DNA of 64,000 nt from Bimastos eiseni (lineage: Eukaryota > Annelida > Clitellata > Crassiclitellata > Lumbricidae). A program made the translations under genes and the position numbers. Below, one piece after another: positions 47,701 through 61,890 of the stretch. The stretch spans positions 32,164,387 through 32,228,386 of the forward strand of contig OY365814.1 in assembly GCA_959347315.1 (NCBI GenBank), read 5' to 3'. The stretch's first letter is position 1, and each line of letters starts with the position of its first letter. A model generated the notes under the pieces. The model searched no databases. It was given only the letters and a program-made list of their open reading frames with translations, and had not been told where the DNA came from.

Positions 47701-50700
47701 ATCAAATGCGTCTGAGAGCGACTCGTAAGGGAATGTGTGCTGCTCAAGAAGGAGGCCATTCCTTTTCGCTGTAGATCCCCAGCTTCTTTTACAAGACTCA
47801 CCAATGACCTCGCCTTTCTGGGACTTTCCAAAACCAGTTATCCTGCCTGGTTGACCGTGATCAACAGGTGGGCATTGGTACCGCTCTGTCTGCACGCACA
47901 CTTTGTACTCCTGGAGTGTAATAGGGAGCTGTCCTCCAATATCTATTACAGATTAGATAGTCTTTACTTCCCCAATTAGTCGTAGGGAACCTTGGAATCA
48001 AATTACAACATTACGCCTATTGCTCTGTCACACTGATCGGTCTGGAAAACAAAAACTTGAAGGACTCCCTCTCATCAATGACTTGACGCGACAGTCGCGA
48101 ATAGGCTGTTGCTATTAAGAAACGTTTCATGAGTTTAGACATTACGATTATGATTACGACTAGACACACATGTGCTACACGGCATAGGTGTTCCCTATTT
48201 GTTGTTATTGATATTGGACGACCGACCTTTCTTGAAGGTGGAGTTGAGGATATCCCGCAGTTCGCAGACGTCGACCTCACCATCTTCTCCGGCCAATTTC
48301 AGGAAAGCCTCATGTCCAATCGTTTCGCTTTCCTTGTCCTTGGGATGAATCTCCCCGAGAGCATCGCACTGGAACGACAAAAAAAACACACTCAGAGACA
48401 CATCGACACATCTGAGCGGACACCCCCAACTGTTGGGGTAAGGTTTGTGTTCATGTAAACCACTATTGAAGCGATCATGAATGCACATACGTATGCATGT
48501 ATAATTTGTAGGCTCTATGAGTACACATATATGTGCATGTACGTATGCATGCATTTGAACGTGGAAATCAGAAGAAGAGCAGGCAACACCAGACAGAATG
48601 AGGCGAAAGTTATATCTGTTTGGACACATTTGCAGAACGAAGGACAATGGGCTAATGAAGACTGTGGTGTTAGGAGCTATGGATGAAAAAAGAACAAGAA
48701 GAAGGCCATGTAAGGAATGGATTGACGATATCAAAGAGTGGTGTGAGGATTAAATGCATGCGTTGACAAGGAAGGTGCAAGACCGAAGACTTGGAGAAGA
48801 TGCATTGGACACTCACGGTCAATGAGCCCGAGGATATATGATGATGATGATGATGATGATGATAATGTGTGCAGATATTGTTCCTTGTCAGATCCACCTT
48901 AGCATCATCTTGTGATTCTGTTTCCATTTGACTTATTGGCTTAGTGCAATAATTATAAAAACTTGATGCATTGATTGAAGTATGCCTGCATAAATTTATG
49001 TATGTAAATTGATGTTAAGTTCAATTGGCAGAAGTTGTATACCTTGATATCGGCAGCAGACGTCTCTTGATCGAGCTCCCTATACAGAAGAACAGTAAAC
49101 ACTATTAGTCAAGCACGAAATAGCGTTGAACTAGTCTTCAGATATCTCGATTGCCACTCGCGCAATGAGTGCTAAATGCAGCAACTCGTCTGATTTCCCG
49201 CCTTCCTTGCTTGTCACATGTCTCGACCTTCACGATTGAGCACTTACACTAGCTTCCATTAATAGCCCGCATTCGTTTATAAGCTCTTTTCCTTATATCC
49301 AGGGCGCTTTGGGTCAGGCTCCACACTATCTTTGTGACCTTATCCGTCGTCCTTCATCGGCTGCCTCTGGTCGCCCGCATCGTTCTTTACACCGACTTAA
49401 CCTCTTGGTACCTCGGACTAGGACTGCTTCTTTCCATACTCCTCAGTTTGCCCTTTACTTTAGAATGATATGCCTTCTATGACTCGCTCTTTCATTATAG
49501 CTGTCGGTGGGAGACTACACCTGTTTCTGCCCGTTCTCTTAAGGCTTTTCTTTCTCGCTGTGCTTTTGCATTTGAATCGCCACTGATTATGTTGCACTCA
49601 GAGAGGCGCTATTAACTTCTCCAAATACAATACAGATAGATTATTGTAAGGATCTACCCTTCCCACGCACCTCGCTTCATCAGTCTTTCGCTCACTGAAG
49701 ACTCGCAGAATAAAGTCTCCTTCCTCGTTTGGCTCAAAAGTTGACGGGACGACTACGTAGTCACCAATGGGCAGCTTATGGCGGCACGTAACCTCGCGCA
49801 GGTCAGTGAACTCTTTTGGCCGTGCAACGACTGGTCGGTCGAAGAAACTCTTGTCAAGGACACCATTCACTGATTCAGAGGCCTGGAAACAGATCAGAAT
49901 TAAACGATAACACCTGGCAAACATCACAATTGAATTCGATGGTAAAAATCTCAATTATCATAATCATCATTAAGAAAGTCGCCATCAAAATTGTCATCAG
50001 CATGATCAGCACCAACATCATCGTCATCAGTGTCATCGCCGTCAGCATCATAAAATCTTTTTCCTTATCACCTCCATTATCAACAGCATCATCAACATCA
50101 TCAGAATAATTGTAATCATGCTCGTGATGGTTGGAGGACTGCTTAGACCAATCATCGTCATCATGAATAAAATATTTACAATCTACATCATCAAATTCAT
50201 CAGTAATCTCCTCATCGAAATCATCGAATGTCTCTATTCATCGACATAATCGTAAAACTCGTGATCATCATTACCATCATCATAATCATTGTCATTGTCG
50301 TCGTAATCATAATTATCGTCCGTCACCATAATCGTCTACGGCAATACCCTCATTATCAGCAGGAACTGCAACAGCAACGCAATATCACAAACATTGAAAC
50401 CATCTTCGTCGTCATCATCATCGTCATTGAACTTGCCTTGTAGACGGCGTATCCGATGTTGAGGTAACCCTTTCCCTCCTTCCGCATCTGTCGTCTCTGT
50501 TTCTGCATCAGACCAATGATGATGGATCCATTGCCATTTTCATCATCACTGTCTGCTTCCGTAATCTTTACGTGGTATTGAGGGTTCGTCCAGAACGTAG
50601 CTACACACAAGACAAAGATATATTAAGGCCATCGTAACGTAATATTCGTAGCCACATATTTCGACGCTACTGTAGTCCCAAATTTATACAGAGACACTAT

Positions 50701-53509
50701 CCAGACCCAAACAGTAGAAAACCAGGATAAAAAAGTAGCTCTGCAGCGTGTTAAATGTTGAGGTAACTATAGGTTGTTAGAGGTAAACGTAGGTAGACAG
50801 ATGCAAATAATAGGCAGGTAGAGGTGGATGGATGCATGCAGGGGTAAATGGTGGAGTTTGCTTGTGTATTAACAAAGACATTAAAGTCGCCCTCCTCTTT
50901 TTGCCAAGCATGGGTCTGGCACTGTGACAAAGCGAACATTGGCTGAGTTTCATAGGTAATAGAAGGTAAACATAGGCAGACAAAGACTTAGTATGAGGTG
51001 TTCAAAGACCGATAACTAAACAAACCTGGCGAATTCTAACAATGGACACCTGGTCATTGATTCTAACAGTAACTTACATTTGTAGTTTCTGCTTCCTCCT
51101 GCATTGACCCTGCGGTGCCAGGAGCTGGCGAAGAGGCAGCCTCCCCACCTGCATGCTCCCTTATGCGTCCCGCACTCTGAAATGCTTTCAGGACCAAGAT
51201 AACAGATCTCCAGACGCTCAAAGTTCGACACGAAGTCCTTGAAGGACATCCTAGAAATTCAGAAAATCACCAAGATTACTATGCTTTCAAACCTGAATCC
51301 GACTCCCACATTGTTACCTGCAGAAGTGTTACTCATAAACGTTTTTTCGCACTAACGCAAACATAATTGCAAAATCTGATCATACTATCGTAACTCCTAA
51401 CAAATAGGACTGGAAATCATTAGGAGTAACGATTGCACGATCAGACCTGTACAAGTGTCTGAAAATTGCTTCTAAGAAATTAGTTCATATAGGGAAAGGA
51501 TAAATAGTCTTTATTCATAATATGCATAGGTTGTGCAAGCTATGGCACCAAGTACAGACATAAGTAGGACCCAAGTGGTGTTACGGAAGAATTTCTCGTG
51601 GAATCCATCATATCCATTGGAATGCAATCCTCATTCACTATCTCGGAGGGACAGATGGTGAATGAACTTCATGTTATTCCTTCACTGGGATGCACTCCCC
51701 ATTAATTGACTCCCCACCCAACCCCAATCATACCCTAGCCCTAGCAGCAAACGGACTGGAAACAAAGACTTGGTGATTCGCCCGACACGTATTCTGACTG
51801 AAACTATCCTCAAAATCCCGGCTCTACTTGCCAGATGATGAAAGACAGTAACGGTACAGTAACAGTACAGTAACAGTATCAGTAACGGTACAGGATGAAG
51901 GAGGAGGATATACAGCGTGAAAGTTGAAGACATTGGAAGTTCGAACCTACCTAAGGGCAGACAACCCAAAGAAGAAGACTTACCAGAACTCTCCGTCATG
52001 GTCGCAAGTGAGACCAATCTTACGCTTCTCCTCGGCCGACACCTTCTGCCACTCCTTCGATCTGAACAGAATGGCAACGAAAAATATAACATAACAGAGC
52101 GATCGGAGACACAGACAAACTAATGTATGACAACAGTGTCCAAGAGATCGAATGCAGATGAAATCATAGATATAATCATAATGAAAATAGTAATAGAAAT
52201 GGTAATTGTAATAATAAATATAATAATTATTACTAGAGTTATTATAATGATTATAATAATAACAGTTATGGCAATGGTAATAATAAATATAATAATAATA
52301 ATTAGTAGTCACCATTTAGCACAAAAATAATGACAGTGCAACAGGGTTTCTGAACACGCATATCACAAAACAGGATTATGAACTTGTGACTGAAGTATAA
52401 ACGGTCATCTAGGCATTTTACAATGATATAATCAAACCATAGAAGACATATCACGTGTGTTTACCCATCACTCCAAGCCCCCTTCCACTCGTGACCGTCA
52501 CCCCATGGGTTGCGAATGCGGATCATCCGAATCTTTTTCTCGCATTGAATTTGAATCTGTGAAAGAAAATGATTTTGTTACCTCTGCAGGTAGCCATGAT
52601 CCACAAGTTCGTAAATTTAAATAAGCCCTATAAAATAATATCATTATTAGTAGTAGGCACAATGGTATGGCATCGTGTCAGACTGTCTGTATGATCATTA
52701 CAGTACTCGCTACTCAGAAGTGCTCATATGTTTCAGCCCCGAGGAAATTAGAAAGAAGTAAGACAACGAAGGGATGAGGGTGGGACCCGGCTGAAGGCTT
52801 ACTATGGAATTCTGGGGGTGGGTCGTTCCACACTGAAGGATCCACGAAGGCACGGTGTGGTGTCATGGCAGTCCATGCTTACGGAATTAGGAGATCAAGT
52901 CGATCAGCAGAGCGGAGAGGACGGAAGGAGACAGCAGACAGATGTTTGCACATTGATATTTCGGAGCCAAAGATTATGCAAGTTTATCCACGACGACTAT
53001 TTGAATTGAATAGTTATTTAAATAATGAGTACGAACTGGCAAATCAATTTTCTTGTGACCGAGAATGTTAAACATGCAAAAGAATGGGTTTATAAAATAA
53101 ATAAAAATTACTAAGTAAAGTCGTGAAAATGAAATTCAAATTAAGTACAGATGACCTTCTCAGATCCATTAAGGAAAGATTAGTCTATCATACATGACAG
53201 GTATTGTCTCAGTTTGTCTCTATAGATTTCTATCGTATCATACATACCGTTTGGACGTCCGTTATGCTATAGGCGTGGCCAGTGATCAGGCCATTGCACA
53301 GCTGTTTCTCCGGTTTTCCTGATGCCTGGAAGACGAACAACAGTAAAAGAGTATTTATGCAAGCACGTCCAATAACGTAATATTATCAGTGCAATGTAAT
53401 GTAATCAGGAATTTTTATAGCGCCGCTCAACTCATCAGTGCTTTCGACGGGCGTCTGGCTTGGGCTAAAGACTAGAATAGTCGTAAGGCATTCTCCGGAG
53501 CTGGTTAAG

Positions 53510-53548
<39 letters not shown>

Positions 53549-56500
53549 TACGATACTTTATTACACTCATCAGGCACAGTTCAATAATCGATTAATCGGG
53601 ATTTAGATAATAGGAAACATTTCACGCATCGACGAACATTAACTGACTTTGAAGAATCACAAGACGTGAGGGAACATTGCGGAAGTATCGGGACACGCAC
53701 CTTTGCAGTAAGGAAAAATCAGCATGAGTAATGAGATCTTGGAACATTAGGCGCCATTGGTTCTTGCTTCATGAGTCCACAAACACTACGGAACATTTCA
53801 AGAACGGAGGACATCGTGGTACATTTCGATCGTTAAATAACACTGACTTGTCCTTCCCGAAGAGGCGCTAGAAAAATCTATGTATCATCCTTAAATGATT
53901 CAGATAGCCTAATAGCTGAATGATCTGTTTTGCTACAAATTGATAGTTTCAATAAACTTCCTTTGATTTCATTTCTTGAAATAGGTGACTTGTGTGTGGT
54001 TGTGCTAGTGCGTGCGTGAATTTTTAATGGAGAGAGGCAAAGTTTAAAATTGTTGGCATGGGGTCGAACAGTGATAACAATAATACAATTATAAAATTAT
54101 ACGAGATGAACGTACGTCGATGGAGCAGCCCATCAGAGATCCCTTGTTCCAGGCCCTCGACATGACCTCAAAGAGATCGCACGGAGCGTTACCCTTGAGT
54201 TCGAATCTCTCGATCAATCCCCCGGTAAAGTCAGTCAGAGCATCGCTCGCCACTCCCCAGCTCAAAGCCTCATACGATCCGTTCAACCTACGACACACAT
54301 AATAATCGTCATCATCATCATACCATAATTTCAATCGTAATCGTTATTACAAATTCATATTATTATCACAATTACTATAATTATTGATATCATTATTCAA
54401 AGTACTAGCTAAGTAACAACGCTTGTAATGAGTAATAATCAAGGAATGGGGACCAATATGAGTATCATTTATTAGATTTTCTAGGCGCCCTTTGCACAAT
54501 ATTTGCTGGTGCACGACTGTAATCGTTTGTTACTCAGTTACAGGTCCTACTGCCCGAAAGCAGCACAGTAAATCCAATTTAAGAGAAAAGGGAGAACATT
54601 TGAATAGAGGTACTTTCATAATACATAACTACATAATAACTGCTACACAACACACATAGCTTGAGAAAGTGCAAAGAGGAACTAAAAAAAGATATTAAAC
54701 TTCAAGGGTTTCAACTATGAAGTAAACTTGAAAAGTTGTGTCAATTTCAATACGATACCGTACGTAAGTTTATCACGGGCGATTGCGAACTAAATGCGGA
54801 AACCACTAATGAAAGAAATCGATTTTTAAAGCGTTAACGGGAAATTGGGAGGTCCTACTACAGACCAAGAAGTAATGTCGTAGAATGCTAAGCAACCAAT
54901 TCCAGAAATTTGAACCGAACCCGGCTAAGCTTCAATGACGCTCTGTGGACGTTCTTGTTGGGAGAACAGCAACAAGGGAATATGGCGATTGCCTGTTTTT
55001 CTCCCTAATTTCCGTCCTATTGAGATTGTCAATGTATGGTGCAAGTGCAGCAGAGATAGCCACGCATCTGTGGTGTTGCAGTTAAACGACACTGTATGAT
55101 AACAAAGACCATTAGCGTCGCCCTCCTATTTTATCCAGGATTGAGAGTGCAAGCAGTGATTTTATACCCATGTCCACGGGTTGACAGACCAGCATAAAAA
55201 ACCCTTTAGACTTTAGCACACCAAATAAGCGAGAAGTTAAGATAAGAAGTTAAGCGCCCTTGTAGCGGCATGACCTACGTTACAGCGCTCTAGAAATTGT
55301 CCATTCAATAATAATGAACCGATGACAACACTGTGACTCACTTTGCATACGCCTTTTCAAGGAGGGCGCTCCAGAACTCGTTTCCTTCCTTTGAGTGCAT
55401 GTAAATCAGTTTGTTTTCCTGTGTAGGAAGACGATCGTCAATGAGGACCTCAACCCATCGTCCGTATTGCCAGAAGTGGAATCGGAACACCCCTGTAACG
55501 CATAATGTTCCATGATCACATGGCGGAACATTTATCTAAAATATTTCGTCCAGACAGAGCGAAACTTTTGTAGACAAACCCGGTTTAGTACATTCTGAAT
55601 CAGAACCAAGTTGAACATTATTTAGGACGCTGGTCAACAGCAATAATATTGAAATTGAACAGAAGGTTAAAGTTCATGAAATACATCATGCAGTTTATTG
55701 AGCAGTCGGAGAATACGGCCTTGCTTGTAAGTTGTAACTTAGACTCACTCATCTGCCGTGGCTCAGAGAATGAAGTCACTAATTCCTCTTGTTCATCTAG
55801 GTAACTCGAAATTGCAGCCAAGGTAAGAGGCACCCTTGAATTCAATTTCACAAATGTGGGTTACCATTGCCATACAGCTTTGCCAGGCTGTACCACAGAG
55901 AGTAACTGATTATTCTACTCACTTTTCCAAAACATCATCTTACCATACTTTCCATTACTGCACCCCACCCCACATTACCTCATCGTACCCATCTGATCTT
56001 ATCTATCTGTGCTATACCTTACCTTTGACATGACATGAGGTGTTTCATGAAAATGAAGCACCTCAACAAATCTTAACTATATCTTTGACCAATGATGCTA
56101 TAATGTATTTTACAACATAGAAATTGACACGGGTTACATACCGGCGTATTCCTTGTCAAAGGACTGTCCAGTTGGAATGACTCTGTTCAGAAGAATCTGA
56201 TTTGTGGTCAGACTCGACACAGCGGCCAAAAACCAGCAGTCATCTATGATAAAGAAAATCAATTGGCATCATTTTGTATCGCCTCTCACCCTTATAACAG
56301 TGATCGAAGCCCTCCTAAAATGTGCGAAAGCATGATAAAACTATAGGCAAGATGTGCCCAAGCTGGCACTAAAATTAACCCAAAATAGGGGTGAGACATA
56401 CCCAATATCATGTACATGTAGTCTAGCGCAGAGAGCGCCTCTGAGTAGTGTTCTTCTTGATGATGCGCTATATCAAGCTAAAAATTGCAGGAACACTTAA

Positions 56501-57678
56501 TAAAAAACAAATTCTGCATAATACGTACTTAAGATGCCTTGGTTGACGTCCATACGATTCGCTCCATCGACAAACAGCTGAGGATTGGAACAAATTTCCT
56601 GAAACAATTCGCAACCATTATGGTAATGATTGTGTTTCGTGCATGTAATCCAAGAATGCGTTTCAGCAACACAAGAAACCTATTCTTTTTATCCGGGTTA
56701 GGCATCATAGAAGCCGCTGTGTTACTAACCGGAATTAATTAATAGGCTAGGCTAAGGCTCATCTGCTGGGTTCCCACTTTTCAGTTTATCAGCTAAGATG
56801 CTTTATAATTGTTAAATTAACCATAATCAATATCTTTAGATTACTTTAATTTAGTTACTTGTAGCTGCCTTGCATAACTTGAATGCCCGTCCCACATAGT
56901 TGCCATGACCATAGATGCCAGGACCATAGATGCGATGACATGGATAAGCACCCAGGCGTTCCCAGATGACTCCTCTACGCTAACTGTAATTGACATATAA
57001 TTATTTTGATTTTAAATTCTACTTGATAAATTCTGCTGCATAAATGCCATTAATGTGATGCAACGCTATGAAATACAAATCAAGATACTGATAATTATGA
57101 TAAAAATACTTAAACTTGTGATGATACCGAAACTGATACATATTCTGATTCTGATAATGATACACTGTACTTAGAATGATACTGATAATTATCCTGAAAC
57201 TGATGATGATGTTGATAATAACACTGATAATGATGATGATACCGATACTGACATTGAAACTTACACTGATAATGACATTGATTCTGACAGTGACACTGAT
57301 AATGATACTGGTAATGACAATCATACCGACACCGATACTATTAATGATACTTCAATTGATACCGATAATGATACTATTAATGATAATGATACTGATACTG
57401 ATACACCTATGAATGAAACCACTTACGCTTGGTCTTTTCCACTGGATATTCTGACACGCAGACGACTGATCACGGAAGTGGATGGAACTGGTGACTGCCG
57501 CAAAGTCTGGATCCGTCCAGAGCGATCCACTCGCCAGACACTCCGCCTTGATCTCCTCGTAGGTCTTCGTAGCCCCACCTGGACATAAAGGAACGTAGTC
57601 GCACTTCCGACTCAGACCGAAACCTGTGTCGCGGATCGTTGGACAAAATCCGGACCAGTTATTAATGACGACTGGCAT
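44725..57678 (-). CDS. Calpain B: intact classical calpain, 701 aa, 18 exons
   Basis: Exons: 57427-57678, 56529-56598, 56142-56243, 55342-55492, 54116-54287, 53248-53325, 52465-52556, 51984-52061, 51078-51250, 50437-50600, 49671-49882, 49043-49079, 48227-48368, 47420-47478, 46791-46859, 46153-46231, 45483-45599, 44725-44783. All phases join, giving 2106 nt. Residues ~40-335 are the CysPc core with Cys110 (DCWFLAA), His266 (GHAYS) and Asn291 (RNPWG), matching mu-calpain spacing. ~338-510 is the C2-like domain with acidic loop EADSDDENG and [11 protein letters not shown]. ~530-701 is the PEF domain: EF1 [14 protein letters not shown]2 [14 protein letters not shown]3 [14 protein letters not shown]4 [12 protein letters not shown], and EF5 cut short at SDPAGNGHF then TAG. 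Exon 10 uses a GC donor. The start ATG (57678) has A at -3. It should be a cytosolic calcium-activated cysteine protease cleaving selected substrates. Confidence 0.93.
48560..48865 (+). mobile_element. LINE 3' end with TGA-repeat tail
   Basis: The plus strand encodes, with shifts, [41 protein letters not shown]. This is the typical C-terminal end of RTE/Jockey-type LINE proteins. It ends in (ATG)n at 48838-48862. It lies antisense in the calpain B intron between exons 12 and 13; calpain A lacks it. Confidence 0.75.
49230..49620 (+). mobile_element. LINE 3' end fragment (VPRTRT-type), copy in calpain B
   Basis: CTTATCCGTCGTCC ... CTCTTGGTACCTCGGACTAGGACTGC encodes [16 protein letters not shown], and the element ends with GAGAGGCGCTATTAACTTCT. 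It is the longer sister of the 18250-18505 copy at the same intron position. Confidence 0.7.
53511..53547. repeat. AT dinucleotide microsatellite
   Basis: About 17 TA units in the exon 5/6 intron of calpain B. Confidence 0.9.
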
Positions 57679-58164
57679 TTTTGGATGGTTTGTTGCCGAG
57701 TTTTCTACTGGAAAAGCTGATGGTGTTTACACAAACCGTTGTTTCCTCAACCTCTGGAATTGACTTGGATAGCGCCGATGAACTTTGTCGCTTCAACAAA
57801 ACCTGAATGGCCTGATTTGCTCGACGAACGACATTTACCGAGTTTTTGAAGGTAAAGCCGATGGTGTCTACACAAAATGCTGACTGTTCAACGTCCGGAG
57901 TAAACTTGGATGACAAAGATGAACTGTGTCGCTTCTACCAAACTGGAAACGTAATGTGCGAAAACAAAATATAAGGGAGCAATGCAATCGGATGTAAAGT
58001 ATTGCTTCTCATACATCTAGACCTTATAATAATGACCAAGCGCAAAGAAGATCTTTTTCCTACTTCCAGAGTCTTTGGTCTCTCCTCCCGGTATCATTTT
58101 GTCATCATTCGTCGTACTCTCGCAGTTCTGCGCCTCTGGTGAGTCTCGTCACGACGTCAAGAGG

Positions 58165-58530
58165 CGTCGAACTGCTTCTGCCAATACCCAGAAGACTGGT
58201 TCGGCCAATACCTAACTGATTCTGCCAATATCCAACTGCTTCTGCCATTACCCAGAAGGCTGTTTCTGCCGAAACCAAGCTGCTTCTGCCCATACCCAGC
58301 TGCTGCTCCCAAGACCTAACTGCTTCTGCCAATGCCCAACTGCGCCTGCCAAAACCCATCTGCGTCTGCCAATACCCAACTGATTTTGCCAAAACCCAAC
58401 TGCGTCTGCCAGTACCCAACTGCTTCTGCCAACACCCAACTGCTTCTGCCATTACCCATAAGACTGTTTTTGCCAATAACTAACTGCTTCTATTAATAAC
58501 CAACTGCTTCTGCCACTATCCAGCTGCTTC
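58165..58530. repeat. 20-bp minisatellite upstream of calpain B
   Basis: Same array as 37276-37640 with one base difference (58333). Confidence 0.9.
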
Positions 58531-58628
58531 AGATGATATTATGCTCAGCCTATCCATCATTGTCTGTAGACCTTTCCGGCTCCTTGCCAACGTTGCCAAC
58601 ATACATACATATATACGAGTCTGCGTAT

Positions 58629-58762
58629 ATACTTACATACTTTAGAAACAAAATAGCATACTGCACCTTGAATAAGCGCGTCAGACGGATGAGCGGGTGG
58701 AACAACCTGGAGACGACCTCTGCGACCACGACATCGTCTCAGCAACGCGTGCTTATATAGCC
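58629..58762 (-). promoter_or_regulatory. Calpain B TATA promoter and leader exon
   Basis: GGCTATATAAGC on the minus strand (58751-58762), followed by the conserved leader and donor AAAGTAT|GTAAGT near 58636. It differs from the B' leader at 58693 and 58699. Confidence 0.65.
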
Positions 58763-59609
58763 AGTGGTGCAATTGCACTTGTTTGCGTGGAGGTTGGTGT
58801 CTGGAGGTGACAGATGCATCTCATGGTCTAAACTGATGAATTAATTATGGTCAATTTAAAATCTATGGAATAATTTAAGGCATTTTATCTAAATTTAGAT
58901 ACAGTTTTGCAACTTCATACATTCATTCTTTATAATACTGTTGATATTATAGTGATAAAGATGACACGTAATGCAGAAAAATTAGCGTACGCTATTTATT
59001 AATTTAGCCAAAAAATAGCGTACGCGTACGGTACGCATTTCAGCAGAAAAAATAGCGTACGTTCCGTACGTACGGTCGAACTCTGTGTCCCACCATGCAC
59101 AGTCACACGAATATTAGTCTGTCTTAAGCACAAGTACAATGTAATGCGTAGACTGTATTAATTAAAGTCAGTTATACAGAAAAAAAATATCAAGTACTAT
59201 TTTTAAATGCATTATAAACTGCGTACAGAATGGATGGCTTAATGGTAGAACAGAAATTCCTATCTGCCGGTATGTCCAAATTTACATCTCATCTAGTTAA
59301 TTATGCAATTTAGAAACACTAGGTGGTAAATTGTTTAAAATAACAGATCATTCATAGTGTCATGAAGTAGGCTAATCTGTAACTTTGTAATGTAGTCGAA
59401 ACTCATAATACCTAGGATCAAGATTGAATTATGGAGATAACAGGTTTAGACAGCTACATGTATTTGTTCAACGGTTAGTGATGAGGATAATATTTTCTGA
59501 GTATTTTAATTCGGCCTACAATATAAATACTTGCTCACAAAATTTTATTTATTTTTTATTTATTGTGAAATTTGAAATTGCCCTTCTTCCAACATCTTTT
59601 GCTCAAGAG

Positions 59610-61890
59610 TGCACAAGCCTCGATGGCGCAATTCCAGTTGTACTGCAGTGCGAAGGACTTACTCAACGTTCCTACACAGTGACTCATCGGACGAGGGTCG
59701 AACCCGATCACTCAGCGCACACTGAGCGTTACGGGCCGACCGCTCTAACCAATTGGCCACTGTGACACACGTAAAAATGTTTGCAATATACAAATAGAAC
59801 TACATTCTTATTCGAGTACTTCAATTTCAAGTGGAAACATCAACAATCCTTCGGATAGTAAATTGCAACCTCTAGAATATTTAGGCCTACATCCAATGTA
59901 ATTTATACAACCCGATCTTGACGTGCCTTCAGGATAAACACATACTGCTGTCAGGACAAACAGAATTATTAGACCCGATGCCCGCAGATAGACATCTCAA
60001 CTAACTACGATACGACACTTCAAATATACCAACCGCTTGGTGGCTCTGCAATCGACGAATGCATGAATCATACCATGGGGCGTGTGTTATGTGGTGACAC
60101 CTAGTAACGGTACAGGACGCTTTGACGCACCGTTTTGGCGCAGACAAGACTATCAGCAATCGGTGCAGACGAACCAGAATAGAGATGCAATGGTCAAGTC
60201 GGCAGGTGACAAATGCATAGACTAGGTAGCAACAGCGTCACAAGATCAGGAAAAAGAAACAATAAGCAGCTGACGAAGTTGATAGTAACAACAACGGGTA
60301 AACCGATTGATATTTCCCTATCGTTTAACAGAATAATATTCAAGTTGCATCGTTTTACTGTTGCTTAAGAATGCTGCTGTCATGTTGTCATGGCAATGAA
60401 GCCGAAGTGACGTCGTCCAACTGTGCGTCATCTATCGCAGCCCATCTTTGTGAATGGGAGCGGCTAAAGTCGACCATCACTTTCGCAGACTTTCTTTCCG
60501 TACAGGTTTCATTTCTTTCACACCCCTTCTGGGAGTACATTTATATAACGCCTCTATGGCTCAACCTCTCCCTCTATAACCAAACCCGAAACAGTTGAAC
60601 AGCTGATGGAAAACCTTGACGGCAAAGGTGATGGTCTCCGACTCCATGTCCAGCCCATTAAACTTAGTTATTAATGGCGCCTTTTCAGATCTGGTACATA
60701 CTAGATCAGATGCAAATTCATGACCATGGCCAATGCCGCATTGATGCAAACCATATCGGTTCCGGAGCATTCGACGAAGCCTTATCGCACCGAGCGTATA
60801 AATGCATTCCGAAAATCTCGCCACGTATCTAAATATTAATTGCGATCTGCTGGGGTTGTTGAGGAGATCGATATATGGCGCCACGTCCCTACCCCACGCC
60901 ACCTCTGAACGATACAGCACAGTGCAGAACTCGCTGTGTCACTCACAACTTGTGCATTATTCATATGAAACCAATTGCTCTGAGCTTGAAAATGTTGCTA
61001 CGTGGGCACTTACTTGGAGTTTCAAACTCAATAGCAATAAATTTCAAGCGATAATATCTAGGCGCCCGCGATCTAAGTTACCAAACCTCCCAGCCTCTAT
61101 ACCAGGCGTGGAAATGGTGGTATCGTTTGTTAGTCTAAGAGTAATCATTACTGATAGGCAGGCATTGCTTTGACCCAACTAATTGACCGGATCTGTGTAA
61201 TGGCCAGCCAATCGCTCTTTGCCTAACGCATCCTACATACTCATGGCCCTTCGTTGATGCGCTTATGTGGTGTATATTGTATATGCTTGTATAGTTCGGG
61301 CTATGGATAACGGGTTTCATGGGTCGGGTAAGGGTAGAGTCCTCACGGGTACGAATAAATCCGGTTTGACTCCGGTTCCAAATTCCTCAGCACATCCACT
61401 TCCGCATCTCTTCACAGGGCTTGAATTTCCTCTCAGGGGAGGCGCCCATGTACTTGCCAGATCTTGTCCTACGACGGTCTCCGTCCTCTTCACTCTGCTG
61501 CCAAACGCGATTGAGTGTTCTTTCCTTTACAACGTCCAGTCACGATGCAATAGCGCGCTGTTACAGACGCTGGCGTGGAATGGTTTCTCTGTGGAGGAAC
61601 GATGCCTATCTCGGATTCTTCCCTCGCTCTTCAATGTTAAGTAAAGCCTACCACTTTTACCGCCAGGTCTGGGCCTGGAGCGCCTCTGAGTATAGACAGT
61701 ATAGGCGCTATAAAATTGTTTGATTAACAGATAAGAAATTCATATTAAACATTTATATAGCGCCCTTGGAGAAATAATACTGAGGAGCACCAAAACTCAA
61801 TACGGCTAAAAGGCAGTCTTATGGCAAGAAAAGAACGCACGAGAGAAGGTCTTGGGAAAGAGAAACAACCTTCAGAGGAGAGACCATTCC
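59610..61890. mobile_element. SINE and LINE fragments, second copy
   Basis: This is the duplicate of 38720-41000: SINE at 59610-59767 (minus), LINE pieces at 60790-61730 (plus), then the shared 3' tail. The intervening 59768-60790 holds no recognised gene. Confidence 0.65.
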
